From assembly GCF_026230105.1 (NCBI RefSeq), contig NC_079482.1:2108001-2172000 (forward strand): a DNA stretch of 64,000 nucleotides, written 5' to 3'. The notes below the pieces were generated by a model. It made no database searches, was not told where the DNA came from, and saw only the letters and a list, made by a program, of their open reading frames with translations. This document shows positions 25,774 to 38,639 of this stretch, in pieces. This DNA is from Diorhabda sublineata. Its lineage: Eukaryota; Arthropoda; Insecta; Coleoptera; Chrysomelidae. A program made the position numbers and the translations under genes. Position 1 is the stretch's first letter. Each line of letters opens with the position of its first letter.

Positions 25774-25962
25774 GTGAAGATGTTTCCATCGAGTGTTTGT
25801 CAACGTTTCATATCCATGGATGAAACTTGGGTCTATTATCACACCAGAAATAAAAAACAATCAAAACAATGGACTGAAAAGGTAGAACTAGCTCCAAAAA
25901 TGACAAGAACCGTTCCATCTGCGGGCAGACGACTTCAGATGTTGCCAAATACCAAAAAATAA
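25774..25962 (+). pseudogene. Mariner transposase fragment containing the first catalytic Asp
   Basis: The plus frame contains RFISMDETWVYYHTR, then QSKQWTE and later RTVPSAGR. This is the classic mariner block around the first Asp of the DD34D triad (Asp at 25819). The frame ends at 25962 shortly after the AG block, where mariner transposases normally continue, and there is no N-terminal DNA-binding domain. It is an inactive fragment. Confidence 0.8.
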
Positions 25963-25984
25963 ACAGTACCCGGTATTCTACCAT

Positions 25985-26104
25985 ACTTAGATATAAGAAA
26001 AAGTCACTAGGAGTCAGTTCAGGTGAGTAAGGTGCGTGGAGCAGCATAACCGTGCTATTCGGAGCTAAAATTGACCGGATGGTCGTGGTGGAAGAACCAA
26101 TCAC
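25985..26104 (-). pseudogene. Second DDE transposase fragment, opposite strand
   Basis: The minus strand at 25991-26038 reads HAPYSPELTPSDFFLY, the block around the third catalytic acid of mariner/Tc1 transposases. It faces the fragment at 25774 convergently, only about 30 bp away, so the two come from different insertions or an inversion. Confidence 0.6.
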
Positions 26105-27079
26105 GAATCGGTAGTTTTTTTTTCAATTACTGCTGCTCAAACTGATTAAACACCTCCAAATATTGACATCGGAGGAGTTCTTCGAAGTTCCAGATCGATC
26201 TTCATCCCAATTGTCAGTCGGAAACTAACTTGGTCTGCGATGGTTCTGTTCTCCACGTTGGATTTATCGTACATTGGTTCCAATTTATGGTTCAAGTGGG
26301 TTCAATTTGTAGGATTTCAGTGGATGTTGTCTTCAAGTTTGAGCAGCAAACTGGGGCTGCGATTATTGCTAAATTGGGAGCTGACTGGTCTATCAGAAGA
26401 CTAGCAACTCGTCTAGATCCTAATGCAGTTACGAATGGTTGGGAAACGATTGGGACCACGCGGAATCTTACGCAGAAGGTTTCCAGTCGTTGCTTTGACC
26501 AATTTTTTGAGAAAACTTCCCTTTGACTTGGATACTGGTGCTGCATATGCAACAAACTTTCCAGGATCCCTTTCTAGGGCTTGTAGATGAATTGTAACTT
26601 CGGATTTGAAAGGAAACGCAAACCAGAGTTGTGTTTGCACTTGATTATGTGTACCGAGATCTGGGCAAAAATGAAAAAACATTCGAGTCGTAAAATGACC
26701 TATTTCATTGAAATAACGAACTTTTAATTAGACTTGGCAACGTTGTATAAAATGTAGATTCGTTGTAAAGTTCGTACACGTTCATATTTTCATATTGTCC
26801 TGAATTTTGCGAAAAATTTCGAAAGAATGTGTGAGAAAATTGTTTATGCAGTCGACAGTGGCTAAAATGAGTTTTTTCGTATTCTCGGAAAGGTTAATGA
26901 GTTAGAAAAAAACGGGAATGTGATGGCTGAGCATATCATAGTTTAATGAACATACGTTATGCGTAAAAAACAATTTTTATTATGGTATAAACGAGGGAAT
27001 TTCATTTTAAAATATAAAAATATGTAACGTATTTGTGATTTAGTCTTCTGAATGAAAACGATATTAAGTTTAAAATTTC
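26105..27079. other. Decayed transposon-like DNA and unique spacer
   Basis: At 26310-26530 the plus strand has AAIIAKLGADWSIRRLATRL, which resembles the helix-turn-helix DNA-binding region of Tc1-like transposases. The match is weak and no catalytic core follows. Overlapping minus-strand frames are shadows. The rest to 27079 is AT-rich without recognised content, apart from TGGCAAC at 26735. Confidence 0.35.
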
Positions 27080-29218
27080 ACATTTTTTGTAGAGAATTTT
27101 TTACTCTACATTTTTTGATGAGACAGTTTTTTTCGAATTTCTTTTAGTTTTTGAGTTATTCGCGTTTCAACATAGTTTTCAGTGTATAAACCCATTTTGA
27201 GGAGAAAATTTTGAGGTTAGGAAAAAATTCCTGAAATACTTTTTTGTAGAGAATTTTGTATTCTACATTTTCTGTTACGACAGTTTTTTTCGAATTTCTT
27301 TTAGTTTTTGAGTTATTTGCGTTTCAAAATAGTTTTCAGTGTATAAACCCATTTTGAGGAGAAAATTTTGAGGTTAGGAAAAAATACCTAGGATAGTTTT
27401 TTGTAGAGAATTTTTCACTCTACATTTTTTGTTACGACAGTTTTTTTCGAATTTCTCTTAGTTTTTGAGTTATTTGCGTTTCAAAATATTTTTGAGTGTA
27501 GAAACCCATTTTGAGGTGAAAATTTTGAGGTTAGGAAAAAATTCCTGAAATACTTTTTTGTAGAGAATTTTGTATTCTACATTTTCTGTTACGACAGTTT
27601 TTTCGAATTTCTTTTAGTTTTTGAGTTATTTGCGTTTCAAAATAGTTTTCAGTGTATAAACCCATTTTGAGGAGAAAATTTTGAGGTTAGGAAAAAATAC
27701 CTAGGATAGTTTTTTGTAGAGAATTTTTCACTCTACATTTTTTGTTACGACAGTTTTTTTCGAATTTCTCTTAGTTTTTGAGTTATTTGCGTTTCAAAAT
27801 ATTTTTGAGTGTAGAAACCCATTTTGAGGTGAAAATTTTGAGGTTAGGAAAAAATTCCTGAAATACTTTTTTGTAGAGAATTTTGTACTCTACATTTTTT
27901 GTTACGACAGTTTTTTTCGAATTTCTCTTAGTTTTTGAGTTATTTGCGTTTCAAAATATTTTTGAGTGTAGAAACCCATTTTGAGGAGAAAATTTTGAGG
28001 TTAGGAAAAAATACATAACATACTTTTTTGTAGAGAATTTTTTACTCTACATTTTTTGATGAGACAGTTTTTTTCGAATTTCTCTTAGTTTTTGAGTTAT
28101 TTGCGTTTAAAAATATTTTTGAGTGTAGAAACCGATTTTGAGGTAAAAATTTTGAGGTTAGGAAAAAATTCCTGAAATACTTTTTTGTAGAGAATTTTGT
28201 ATTCTACATTTTCTGTTACGACAGTTTTTTTCGAATTTCTTTTAGTTTTTGAGTTATTTGCGTTTCAAAATATTTTTGAGTGTATAAACCCATTTTGAGG
28301 AGAAAATTTTGAGGTTAGGAAAAAATACATAACATACTTTTTTGTAGAGAATTTTTTACTCTACATTTTTTGTTACGACAGTTTTTTTCGAATTCCTCTT
28401 AGTTTTTGAGTTATTTGCGTTTCAAAATATTTTTGAGTGTAGAAACCCATTTTGAGGTGAAAATTTTGAGGTTAGGAAAAAATTCCTGAAATACTTTTTT
28501 GTAGAGAATTTTGTACTCTACATTTTTTGTTACGACAGTTTTTTTCGAATTTCTCTTAGTTTTTGAGTTATTTGCGTTTCAAAATATTTTTGAGTGTAGA
28601 AACCCATTTTGAGGAGAAAATTTTGAGGTTAGGAAAAAATACATAACATACTTTTTTGTAGAGAATTTTTTACTCTACATTTTTTGATGAGACAGTTTTT
28701 TTCGAATTTCTCTTAGTTTTTGAGTTATTTGCGTTTAAAAATATTTTTGAGTGTAGAAACCGATTTTGAGGTAAAAATTTTGAGGTTAGGAAAAAATTCC
28801 TGAAATACTTTTTTGTAGAGAATTTTGTATTCTACATTTTCTGTTACGACAGTTTTTTTCGAATTTCTTTTAGTTTTTGAGTTATTTGCGTTTCAAAATA
28901 GTTTTCAGTGTATAAACCCATTTTGAGGAGAAAATTTTGAGGTTAGGAAAAAATACCTAGGATAGTTTTTTGTAGAGAATTTTTGACTCTACATTTTTTG
29001 TTACGACAGTTTTTTTCGAATTCCTCTTAGTTTTTGAGTTATTTGCGTTTCAAAATATTTTTGAGTGTAGAAACCCATTTTGAGGAGAAAATTTTGAGGT
29101 TAGGAAAAAATACATAACATACTTTTTTGTAGAGAATTTTTTACTCTACATTTTTTGTTACGACAGTTTTTTTCGAATTTCTCTTAGTTTTTGAGTTATT
29201 CGCGTTTCAAAATTTTTT
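27080..29218. repeat. Satellite E: 157 bp tandem array
   Basis: About 13-14 copies at 156-157 bp (landmark GTAGAGAATTTT at 27089, 27246, 27403, 27560, 27716). Copies alternate between two variants of the segment after the landmark. The unit includes TTTTTGAGTTATTTGCGTTT and ATTTTGAGGTTAGGAAAAAA. There is no coding capacity. Confidence 0.95.
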
Positions 29219-30205
29219 TGATTCAAGTCCCAAAATTTCCAAAATTCGTTCCCGCAATTTTCTTAAAAATTGCTAGACTTATTCATTATCTTAAAACCTC
29301 CCACAATCTAGAAAATCAAAATCGCCAAATTTAATTTAAGGTTTCAGCTCAAAATCTCCTAATTTGCCTGTACTATATCTCCTTATATAAATTTAAAATA
29401 TGTAACGGCAACACTGTCAAGAATCTTCTGAGAAGTGGTTCGGTCCATCGATTCTGCACCGATCATTCTTAAAGGTGTTAATAAATAAAAAAAAATAAAG
29501 ATAAGACATTTTGTGATTGATGTAGTGGATTATCATACAATGCTGATTATTTATTATAATCAACGTCTATGAGAAATATCATGCGTTGTTTACGTGTTTA
29601 ATTAATTTTGACATCATATTATACCGGGTGAAACACAATAACTTCGAAATCTATTTTATTTTACGAGTAATTTTAAAAACATAAGTGAATTTGGGTTAGG
29701 TGGTATATAATACCATATTAAACAGATAATGATCGATAATATTTAGTGTAAATATACGAGGCGATTAAAAAATATCACAAATTAATTTTTGTTACGTTTT
29801 TTTACGTTTTATTGCACGAAATTCGCTTTGATTGATGTTTACTAATCGTGTAAATCATCATGGTTGAATTTTAATAAATTCTAACGTATCTTTAAATTCG
29901 TTACAACGACCTGTATAACCCTACAAAGACCCGCGTTGTTCTATCCGACGTACCATCGGCGATTTTGTTGATGTTTCCGTCGTAAGTAAACTAAAATCGA
30001 GTTCATTTAAAATTATTCATTATCTCGTCCGGATCCCGTCGAGAAAGTGCTGAAATTCGTAATAATTTGTGTGTAAACTCGTATAAGATAACCGCCAATC
30101 CGAAATAGCAACAATTTATAATTGTCAGTTATTCAACGGTTAATTTTACAGATATTCCTCGATAAAATCAACCTCAACTCTCTTCGAGATATTGACTAAA
30201 AGATG
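29219..30205. other. Unique AT-rich spacer
   Basis: No gene was recognised. CGGCAACACTG lies at about 29405 and an ATACCGGGTGAAACAC sequence at about 29620 resembles a transposon end. Confidence 0.4.
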
Positions 30206-32800
30206 ATCTTATAGTAGGGCGGCTTAGTACCCTAAATTCATACTATTTTATATACAGGATTGTAAAAATAATTTGGGTATGTTTAGTTAAAAATTTCCGA
30301 ATCAATTTCGTTTAAATATCAATTGCAGATTATAAAAAACCCTTTCTGATAAGTTTGATCCACCGTAGGCGTAGATACGTCGTGTTATAAATGAATTATT
30401 TTTATAAATCGTTTTAAAAATATTTATATTTTGTTATAAATGAATATTAAATTATAAAACGTAAATAGACGAGTAGAATGGACTTGTTTGTAAGGGCGTT
30501 TGGTTTAAACAGGATATCAGACATGAACTGAGCAATAGTATGGCGGCTTAGTACCCAAAATTTATACTATTTTATATACAGTATTGTAAAAATAATTTGG
30601 GTATGTTTAGTTAAAAATTTCCGAATCAATTTCGTTTAAATATCAATTGCAGATTATAAAAAACCCTTTCTGATAAGTTTGATCCACCGTAGGCGTAGAT
30701 ACGTCGTTTTATAAATGAATTATTTTTATAAATCGTTTTAAAAATATTTATATTTTGTTATAAATGAATATTAAATTATAAAACGTAAATAGACGAGTAG
30801 AATGTAACTGTCTGTAAGGGCGTTTGGTTTAAACAGGATACCAGACGTTAACTGAGCAATAGTAGGGCGGCTTAGTACCCTAAATTCATACTATTTTATA
30901 TACAGGATTATAAAAATAATTTGGGTATGTTTAGTTGAAAATTTCCGGATCAATTTCGTTTAAATATCAATTGCAGATTATAAAAAACCCTTTTAGACAA
31001 ATTTGATCTACCATAGGCGTAGATACTTCGTTTTATAAATGAATTATTTTTATAAATCGTTTTAAAAATATTTATATTTTGTTATAAATGAATATTAAAT
31101 TATAAAACGTAAAAAGACGAGTAGAATGTAACTGTCTGTAAGGGCGTTTGGTTTAAACAGGATATCAGACATGAACTGAGCAATAGTATGGCGGCTTAGT
31201 ACCCTAAATTTATACTATTTTATATACAGGATTATAAAAATAATTTGGGTATGTTTAGTTGAAAATTTCCGGATCAATTTCGTTTAAATTTCAATTGCAG
31301 ATTATAAAAAACCCTTTTAGACAAATTTGATCTACCATAGGCGTAGATACTTCGTTTTATAAATGAATTATTTTTATAAATCGTTTTAAAAATATTTATA
31401 TTTTGTTATAAATGAATATTAAATTATAAAACGTAAATAGACGAGTAGAATGTAACTGTCTGTAAGGGCGTTTGGTTTAAACAGGATACCAGACGTTAAC
31501 TGAGCAATAGTAGGGCGGCTTAGTACCCTAAATTCATACTATTTTATATACAGGATTGTAAAAATAATTTGGGTATGTTTAGTTAAAAATTTCCGAATCA
31601 ATTTCGTTTAAATATCAATTGCAGATTATAAAAAACCCTTTTAGACAAATTTGATCTACCATAGGCGTAGATACTTCGTTTTATAAATGAATTATTTTTA
31701 TAAATCGTTTTAAAAATATTTATATTTTGTTATAAATGAATATTAAATTATAAAACGTAAAAAGACGAGTAGAATGTAACTGTCTGTAAGGGCGTTTGGT
31801 TTAAACAGGATATCAGACATGAACTGAGCAATAGTATGGCGGCTTAGTACCCTAAATTTATACTATTTTATATACAGGATTATAAAAATAATTTGGGTAT
31901 GTTTAGTTGAAAATTTCCGGATCAATTTCGTTTAAATTTCAATTGCAGATTATAAAAAACCCTTTTAGACAAATTTGATCTACCATAGGCGTAGATACTT
32001 CGTTTTATAAATGAATTATTTTTATAAATCGTTTTAAAAATATTTATATTTTGTTATAAATGAATATTAAATTATAAAACGTAAAAAGACGAGTAGAATG
32101 TAACTGTCTGTAAGGGCGTTTGGTTTAAACAGGATATCAGACATGAACTGAGCAATAGTAGGGCGGCTTAGTACCCTAAATTTATACTATTTTATATACA
32201 GAATTATAAAAATAATTTGGGTATGTTTAGTTGAAAATTTCCGGATCAATTTCGTTTAAATATCAATTGCAGATTATAAAAAACCCTTTTAGACAAATTT
32301 GATCTACCATAGGCGTAGATACTTCGTTTTATAAATGAATTATTTTTATAAATCGTTTTAAAAATATTTATATTTTGTTATAAATGAATATTAAATTATA
32401 AAACGTAAAAAGACGAGTAGAATGTAACTGTCTGTAAGGGCGTTTGGTTTAAACAGGATATCAGACATGAACTGAGCAATAGTATGGCGGCTTAGTACCC
32501 TAAATTTATACTATTTTATATACAGGATTATAAAAATAATTTGGGTGTGTTTACTCAAAAATTTCCGGATCAATTTCGTTTAAATATCAATTGCAGATTA
32601 TAAAAAACCCTTTTAGACAAATTTGATCTACCATAGGCGTAGATACTTCGTTTTATAAATGAATTATTTTTATAAATCGTTTTAAAAATATTTACATCTT
32701 GCTATAACTGAATATTAAATTATAAAACGTAAATAGACGAGTAGAATGGACTTGTTTGTAAGGGCGTTTGGTTTAAACAGGATACCAGACGTGAACTGAT
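30206..32800. repeat. Satellite F: exact 324 bp tandem array, 8 copies
   Basis: The landmark GGCGGCTTAGTACC occurs at 30218, 30542, 30866, 31190, 31514, 31838, 32162 and 32486: seven intervals of exactly 324 bp with no indels. Variants (TAGGGCGG versus TATGGCGG, AAATAGACG versus AAAAAGACG) partly alternate, suggesting spread of blocks of units. Confidence 0.95.
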
Positions 32801-32949
32801 CCATTTTTGTAACCAATTCGTTTTTTTTTAAACTAAAACACTTGTTTTTGTTTATAGGGCCTTTTTTACGATCGCTGACAGAATTAGGTATTATTTTTTC
32901 AGACTTAAATGCTGAAATTTGCAGTTCCACGTCTGAAGTAAGATTCATG

Positions 32950-33080
32950 GAATGTTAAGTGTGGTCAGTACTGCAGTACGGCGTGGAAACTTGAGCTTTG
33001 AAAGCTCAAATGATAAAAAAACTTGAGATGTGGCTCTATAGACGCCTCCCGAATATTCCTTGGACAGAAGCAATAATTAT
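32950..33080 (+). pseudogene. Non-LTR retrotransposon RT C-terminal fragment (RTE-like)
   Basis: The plus strand reads VWSVLQYGVET, then a TGA where Trp is usual, then ALKAQMIKKLEMWLYRRL. This is the conserved segment near the end of the reverse-transcriptase domain in RTE-like elements common in insects. The stop and the absence of the rest of the ORF mark it as dead. Confidence 0.65.
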
Positions 33081-33339
33081 TAGTCGCAAAAACAGCTGTT
33101 TACGATTATCGAGACAAGAAAAATAGTTTTTTGTGTGTTTAAAGCCGACAAAACTTAACTGTTCCTAAACGAGCTTGTTGAGACTTGTCACTGACGACAC
33201 TAGGACAAAAAAGTTTTCAAAAATCCAATTTATCCTCATAACTACGAAGAAATGACGGTTTTCTACGGGAAAACCACGACTAAAGACAATTTTCGTCCCG
33301 TAGAAATGAAACTTCGTGTTTAACAATCAATTTCCATAC

Positions 33340-33598
33340 CGAATCGGCGACCCTTTTCTTTACCGTGTCCCGTAGGACCGGTTGGTATCGGAAAGCGCGT
33401 CCGCCGATCGGTGTTCAACCTGCTTAACCAACATCGAACACTTCCACAGCTCCTCTCCGATTTCGAGCCAGTTCTTCTTGAGTCGTTTCGGAGGTGACCG
33501 CGTCGCTGACGCGTTCCGAGTAGTTCACCACGTGTTCCTTAGCGGAGTTTTTGTTTTTGTGTGACCCGCGGCAGGATGAATCGCCGAACGAGCACCAG
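33340..33598 (+). other. GC-rich island with a candidate first coding exon
   Basis: This stretch is far richer in GC and CpG than anything nearby, as in some insect promoters or 5' UTRs. At 33576 an ATG opens a 23 bp frame (MNRRTST plus two bases) that ends at a good donor, CCAG/GTGAAT (33598/33599). It could be the first exon of a plus-strand gene. Its phase does not fit the transporter exon at 59476, so if used it must join another exon. Transcription is unproven. Confidence 0.25.
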
Positions 33599-33762
33599 GT
33601 GAATCGTTTTTTATTAAAAATTCTTACGAGGAGCTTCGTTTCGACAAAAAAATAAATTTCGGAAAATTAATAGTAAAAAAAAACACAGTCGGTTCATAAT
33701 TTAACGTCGCATTCTTACAAATTTTTTCCTAAATGTTTCTACGGGGGGTTTAACAAATTTTC

Positions 33763-34092
33763 GCAATATTTTGGCTATTAAATAACGAAATTGGTTACGA
33801 AAAATGATTTTATCATAAAAATCGAATGATTTCCTTCGATATATTCGCCCACGCACTTTTCCATACGTTTTTTCCATTGGTCGAAGCAGCGCTGGAAGTC
33901 TTCTTCGGCTAGTGGCTTCCAACGATTCAAATCGAGTCCATTTCGAATCAAATCTTTTTCTAACCTCTCAAACAAATCCGATTAGATCCTTTGACGCAAA
34001 AATTTTTGGTCACAAGTCAGATTTTTCGACACAAACGTCTAGGGCGTCCCTTGAACCCGAAATCTCGTTATTTAATAACCACCCCTCGTATT
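33763..34092 (-). mobile_element. Internally deleted mariner element
   Basis: Inverted ends share GGTTATTAAATAACGA (complement at 34065-34080) and GGCTATTAAATAACGA (33773-33788). The outer end at 34092 reads TACGAGGGGTGG on the minus strand. Between them the minus strand encodes FQRCFDQWKKRMEKCVGEYI, the typical C-terminal end of a mariner transposase. Most of the transposase is missing, so this is a deletion derivative of about 330 bp. Confidence 0.7.
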
Positions 34093-34984
34093 TCTATTAA
34101 TATTTTTCGTTAATTGTTTGATTTTATGTTATTTCTAAATGTAATAAGTGACGTCACACTATATAGAGGGTGGAGGGGGAAAGAATAACGAAATTCGCGT
34201 GACGTAATTTATTGATGACCCTGTATACGACTCGGATTCTCGAATTTGTTTATTTGTTTATCGAATTAATGAAAATTATCAAAAAGTTTCGCGATCTAAA
34301 TTCGAAAAACTAAATTATTGGATATCGTTACGAAAAATCGTTGTTATGTTAAATTCTTCTTCTTTTTTCGCATTTAGATTGATGGGAATGTCTAATTTTA
34401 CTAAAATTTCAACACAACAGCAATTTATTAATATTTAAAACGAATAATTGCCGTTGAAAGGCACCAGTTGAGTCGATTCTTAATCAAATTGGATGTTTTA
34501 ACGGCGATTTATGTTATTAAGCTTCGTAATTTATACCCGACGGAAAATAATATATTAATAAAGTTAAAAATAAAAATTAGTGTGCAATAGTTTCAACAGA
34601 AACATCTAAATTATTATTAGAACGAAAAATGATCACAATAAGTTGTTGCTGGATGGGAAATCTGGCAACAACGATGCTGATTGTAATTGATACTGAAAAT
34701 AGTGTTTAACACGTTGACTGACAACTGTATTGTATTTAATTGGAGATAAGTCTTGAGATAGATAAAAATTTATAATTGGATACTGGTTTTTCAAAATATT
34801 CTCCAATAAATACATTTTTGCGAACGTTTGAACCAATTGTCGATTTGAACGCATCAACCGCTTCTACGGGTGAAAAGAAAACGTCCACCTGGTAATTTAT
34901 TTTTGATCTACAGAATTTAAAATTAATTATTGGGTACCGAACAAGTACTATACGTCGTATGACTCATCAATTCCTTGATTTGAC
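34093..34984. other. Unique AT-rich spacer
   Basis: Contains ACCCTGTATACG near 34217 and TGGCAAC at 34663. No gene was recognised; a 74-codon minus frame at 34633 has no motif. Confidence 0.4.
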
Positions 34985-35925
34985 TGTTCAAAAACGTTTT
35001 TGTTTGGATTGATGTGCGACAATTCGCATTATTATGGTTTGATTCGTTTTCTGCGTTTGATTTCCACTATTTTTTCGATTAATTCTGGCAAACAAATGCT
35101 GGTTTACCATTAAGATCGTTGTAAAGTTTACTGCCATGTTTGGACTGTTCAAAAACGTTTTTTTTTTGAATTGTTGTGCGAGAATTCGCATTATTATGGT
35201 TTGATTCGTTTTCTGCGTTTGATTTCCACTATTTTTTCGATTAATTCTGGCAAACAAATGCTGGTTTACCATTAAGATCGTTGTAAAGTTTACTGCCATG
35301 TTTGGACTGTTCAAAAACGTTTTTTTTTTGAATTGTTGTGCGAGAATTCGCATTATTATGGTTTGATTCGTTTTCTGCGTTTGATTTCCACTATTTTTTC
35401 GATTAATTCTGGCAAACAAATGCTGGTTTACCATTAAGATCGTTGTAAAGTTTACTGCCATGTTTGGACTGTTCAAAAACGTTTTTTTTTTTTAATTGTT
35501 GTGCGAGAATTCGCATTATTATGGTTTGATTCGTTTTGTGCGTTTGATTTCCACTATTTTTTCGATTAATTCTGGCAAACAAATGCTGGTTTACCATTAA
35601 GATCGTTGTAAAGTTTACTGCCATGTTTGGACTGTTCAAAAACGTTTTTTTTTTGCATTGTTGTGCGACAATTCGCATTATTATGGTTTGATTCGTTTTG
35701 TGCGTTTGATTTCCACTATTTTTTCGATTAATTCTGGCAAACAAATGCTGGTTTACCATTAAGATCGTTGTAAAGTTTACTGCCATGTTTGGACTGTTCA
35801 AAAACGTTTTTTTTTTATTTGAATTGCGAGAATTCGCATTATCATGGTTTGATTCGTTTTCTGCGTTTGATTTCCACTATTTTTTCGATTACTTCTGGCA
35901 AACACATGCTGGTTTACCATCAGGA
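34985..35925. repeat. Satellite G: 162 bp tandem array, about 6 copies
   Basis: The landmark GTTCAAAAACG occurs at 34986, 35147, 35309, 35471, 35634 and 35796 (161-163 bp). As 162 is divisible by three, minus-strand frames of 132 and 162 codons stay open across copies. Indels in the T-run shift them, so they are not genes. Confidence 0.95.
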
Positions 35926-38639
35926 ATTGAGCGAACAACTTTTGTTGGATCCGGCTCATCTTCAAAGACCCACACTGTCGATTTTCGGGTTCGTACTTCA
36001 ATTGAGAGGAGCTGGTCTTTTTTTGGGTTAGCTCAGTGGGCTAAAAAACGTAAAAATTGCCGGAATTCTTGGCGGTGGACGTGTTAAAGTCGAGCTCTAC
36101 CTTTAATTGACGAAATAATTAAAAAGCTCTTAGTGGAATTTCATGGTTGTTTGCTAGAACTTATTCCGGAGTTTCGACGACCTTCCCCCTCGAGTCAATA
36201 AAAATAATACGAAGTTGGGGGAGTATTTTAACGTTTTCGGATTATACCGACGTCTCCGGTCTCCCCCAGATTAAGTTTGGCTAATGTTAAGAACTCGTGT
36301 CGAGGGTTGAGATGCGGGAAATAATTTATTACAACCGGAAATGCGTAGAGACCCCGAATAAAATTCGGAATTTATGATATTTTTGTCGTTAGATTCACGG
36401 AAAACAATGAACAATTGAAATTTAGACAACGTAGGCGGAATTAGAAGAAGAGTTTGACGAAACTAACCGTAATTTGACCTCTGCAATAAAAATATCATAA
36501 AATAAATTATACTTCAGTAAACAAACTAATAAAAATAAAGTTAAGTAATTGATAATGTAACTTTTTACATATGACACCCTGTATAATCAATCGAATTGAA
36601 ATTATGAGTATCAAGAATCAAGAAAATAATTCTTAAATTTCTGGATACGGATCTGTAGTAATTTTTGCTAATATAGCCCACGTATAAGGAATACGATTAG
36701 CTCGGATTTTTTTCATTTTTTCGTTGTTCGTAAACCGGAGGCAAAAGTTACTTTAATATGTTTATAGATTCGTCCTTTTTTTATCAGGATATTGGTCAGC
36801 AACCAACATTCCCGATAAATAACAGAGTGATATATCAAAAATAAGAAGCTTACTAAAAAGAACTGTCCAAATTTTGATATTTTTTACTGTACTATAAAAA
36901 AGCATATAGCTGTAAAAAAGAAGACAGAAATGGTAGAGAAAAAAGCAATCATAACCTACAAGTATATAGTATTGACATAATATAATAAATGCAAACAGAA
37001 GTGGATACTGATACGGAGATAAAAAAGAAGAAAACATAGACAAACACCCTATAAACGTTTACAAATATTTTCACTTAACAATGAAATATGATTTTTCTAA
37101 CAATTTTTTCATAAAATACCAGCTACTCTATATAATTGGGCGATAGATACAGTCCCTAATATATTATAAAAGTTATAGTCGTGACATTCCATTGACCTTC
37201 ATTCACGAATCTATTATCATGTCAAACACTGATGTTTCTTCGGAATAATGGGTATATTGGAGCATAATTTTTTCCACCACAAGTCGGCTCATTATTATTT
37301 TTACATAAATTACCAAAAAATGAATACAAGGACGCTTTGATTGAAAAGTTTTTTTTCTAATAATTTGGCAACATTTCGGTTAGTATAGTTTCCGCCATGT
37401 TTACGATATCATCTGTCAAAATATTAAATAAATCTGTCAATTAGATAAATTCTAATATACATATAAAAACGACGGTTTTCGTTTTTGTGTTAATATGACG
37501 AAAAAATTTTTTTACGTGGAAAAACGATTGAGGAAAAGTTACGTAAATATTATCGTAAAAATGTTGTCTCTTGAAATTATTTTTATACGGTTCTTTTCCT
37601 TTAAAAATGACTCATAATAAAAAATCGAAACTGAATACTATGTTATCATATTAAACTGTCAAATGTTTTTGTTTCTACTCTCTATTTATAATTCAAAAAC
37701 AAAAATATTTTCTTTTATAATCGACGTATTTTTTGGAGGAATAAATTCGGAGTACTTTTTAAAAACTGAGTTAAACGTGACCCACTTGGCAACAAGCAGC
37801 AATCACTATAACGAGTATGATTTAACTGGTAGGTGATAACTTTTAATTATCTATGAGATTAATAACCAAAAATTAAATGAGTTGAATATGCAAACTACTT
37901 ATTTCTTGAGATAGTTATCTTTATGTTGCAAATTTAAACTCGATTTATACCGCATAAATATTTTTCAATTTTGGTTTAATTAATAAACTAAATCTTGATT
38001 TCTAAGTATACTTTTATCGATCAATGAAACGGGAATTCGATTTTTAAACAGTTGGCAGCACTTTTATTATCGCAATAATATTGTTGATAAAGTAGAAATT
38101 GTATTTATCATTAAACGTTACGTGTTATACGAGGTAATCCAAATAAATTATTATAAGAAAGCGTGCAGTTTTTTATTTTACGTTTGTTGGTACTTATTAT
38201 TAATTATTTGATGTGAAAAATATTTTGTTTTAATACGGGTAAAATTTTTGCTAAAATATGCGTTCTTAAATTTACAATTCCGACTAAAATACCGAATTAA
38301 ATTCGAATATTATGTAAATGACAGCAACTTCGGAATAAAATCTTGAGGTCGATAAAGTAGTTTCCTAATTGTGCATAGCCGAGCTGCAGTGTAATTCATT
38401 GCATTTTCTGAAAACTTTGCATAAAAGTGCAATCTTCACTAAAGATCGAACATGAAAGTCTCTCTTTCCTCGAAATCTATTCAATAAACGCCGTATGAAT
38501 AAGGATCAAGGGAACAATTGCGTTTCATCGGATAGTGACTAAATAACTACCGGAAGTGCCGAAGACAGCGATTTTGAAAATTCCATTTTAAATTTAAACG
38601 GATATCCAAGATTCGAGATGATATTTTACTCTAAGGAAA
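35926..38639. other. Unique spacer between satellites G and H
   Basis: 35926-36090 leaves the array with a short, more GC-rich frame I cannot assign. ACACCCTGTATAATC occurs near 36577, and TGGCAAC at 37366 and 37787. No splice-bounded exon or RNA gene was recognised in these 2.7 kb. Confidence 0.4.

Noticed and set aside
34988..35801. Minus-strand open frames of 162 and 132 codons
   Set aside because: They follow the 162 bp satellite, whose period is divisible by three. Length changes in the T-run break the frame between copies.
38460..38600. Possible coding start (ATGAATAAGGATCAAGGG) followed by a Ser/Asp/Glu-rich stretch
   Set aside because: An in-frame TAA interrupts it after about 15 codons and no family was recognised; at most a decayed transposon N-terminus.
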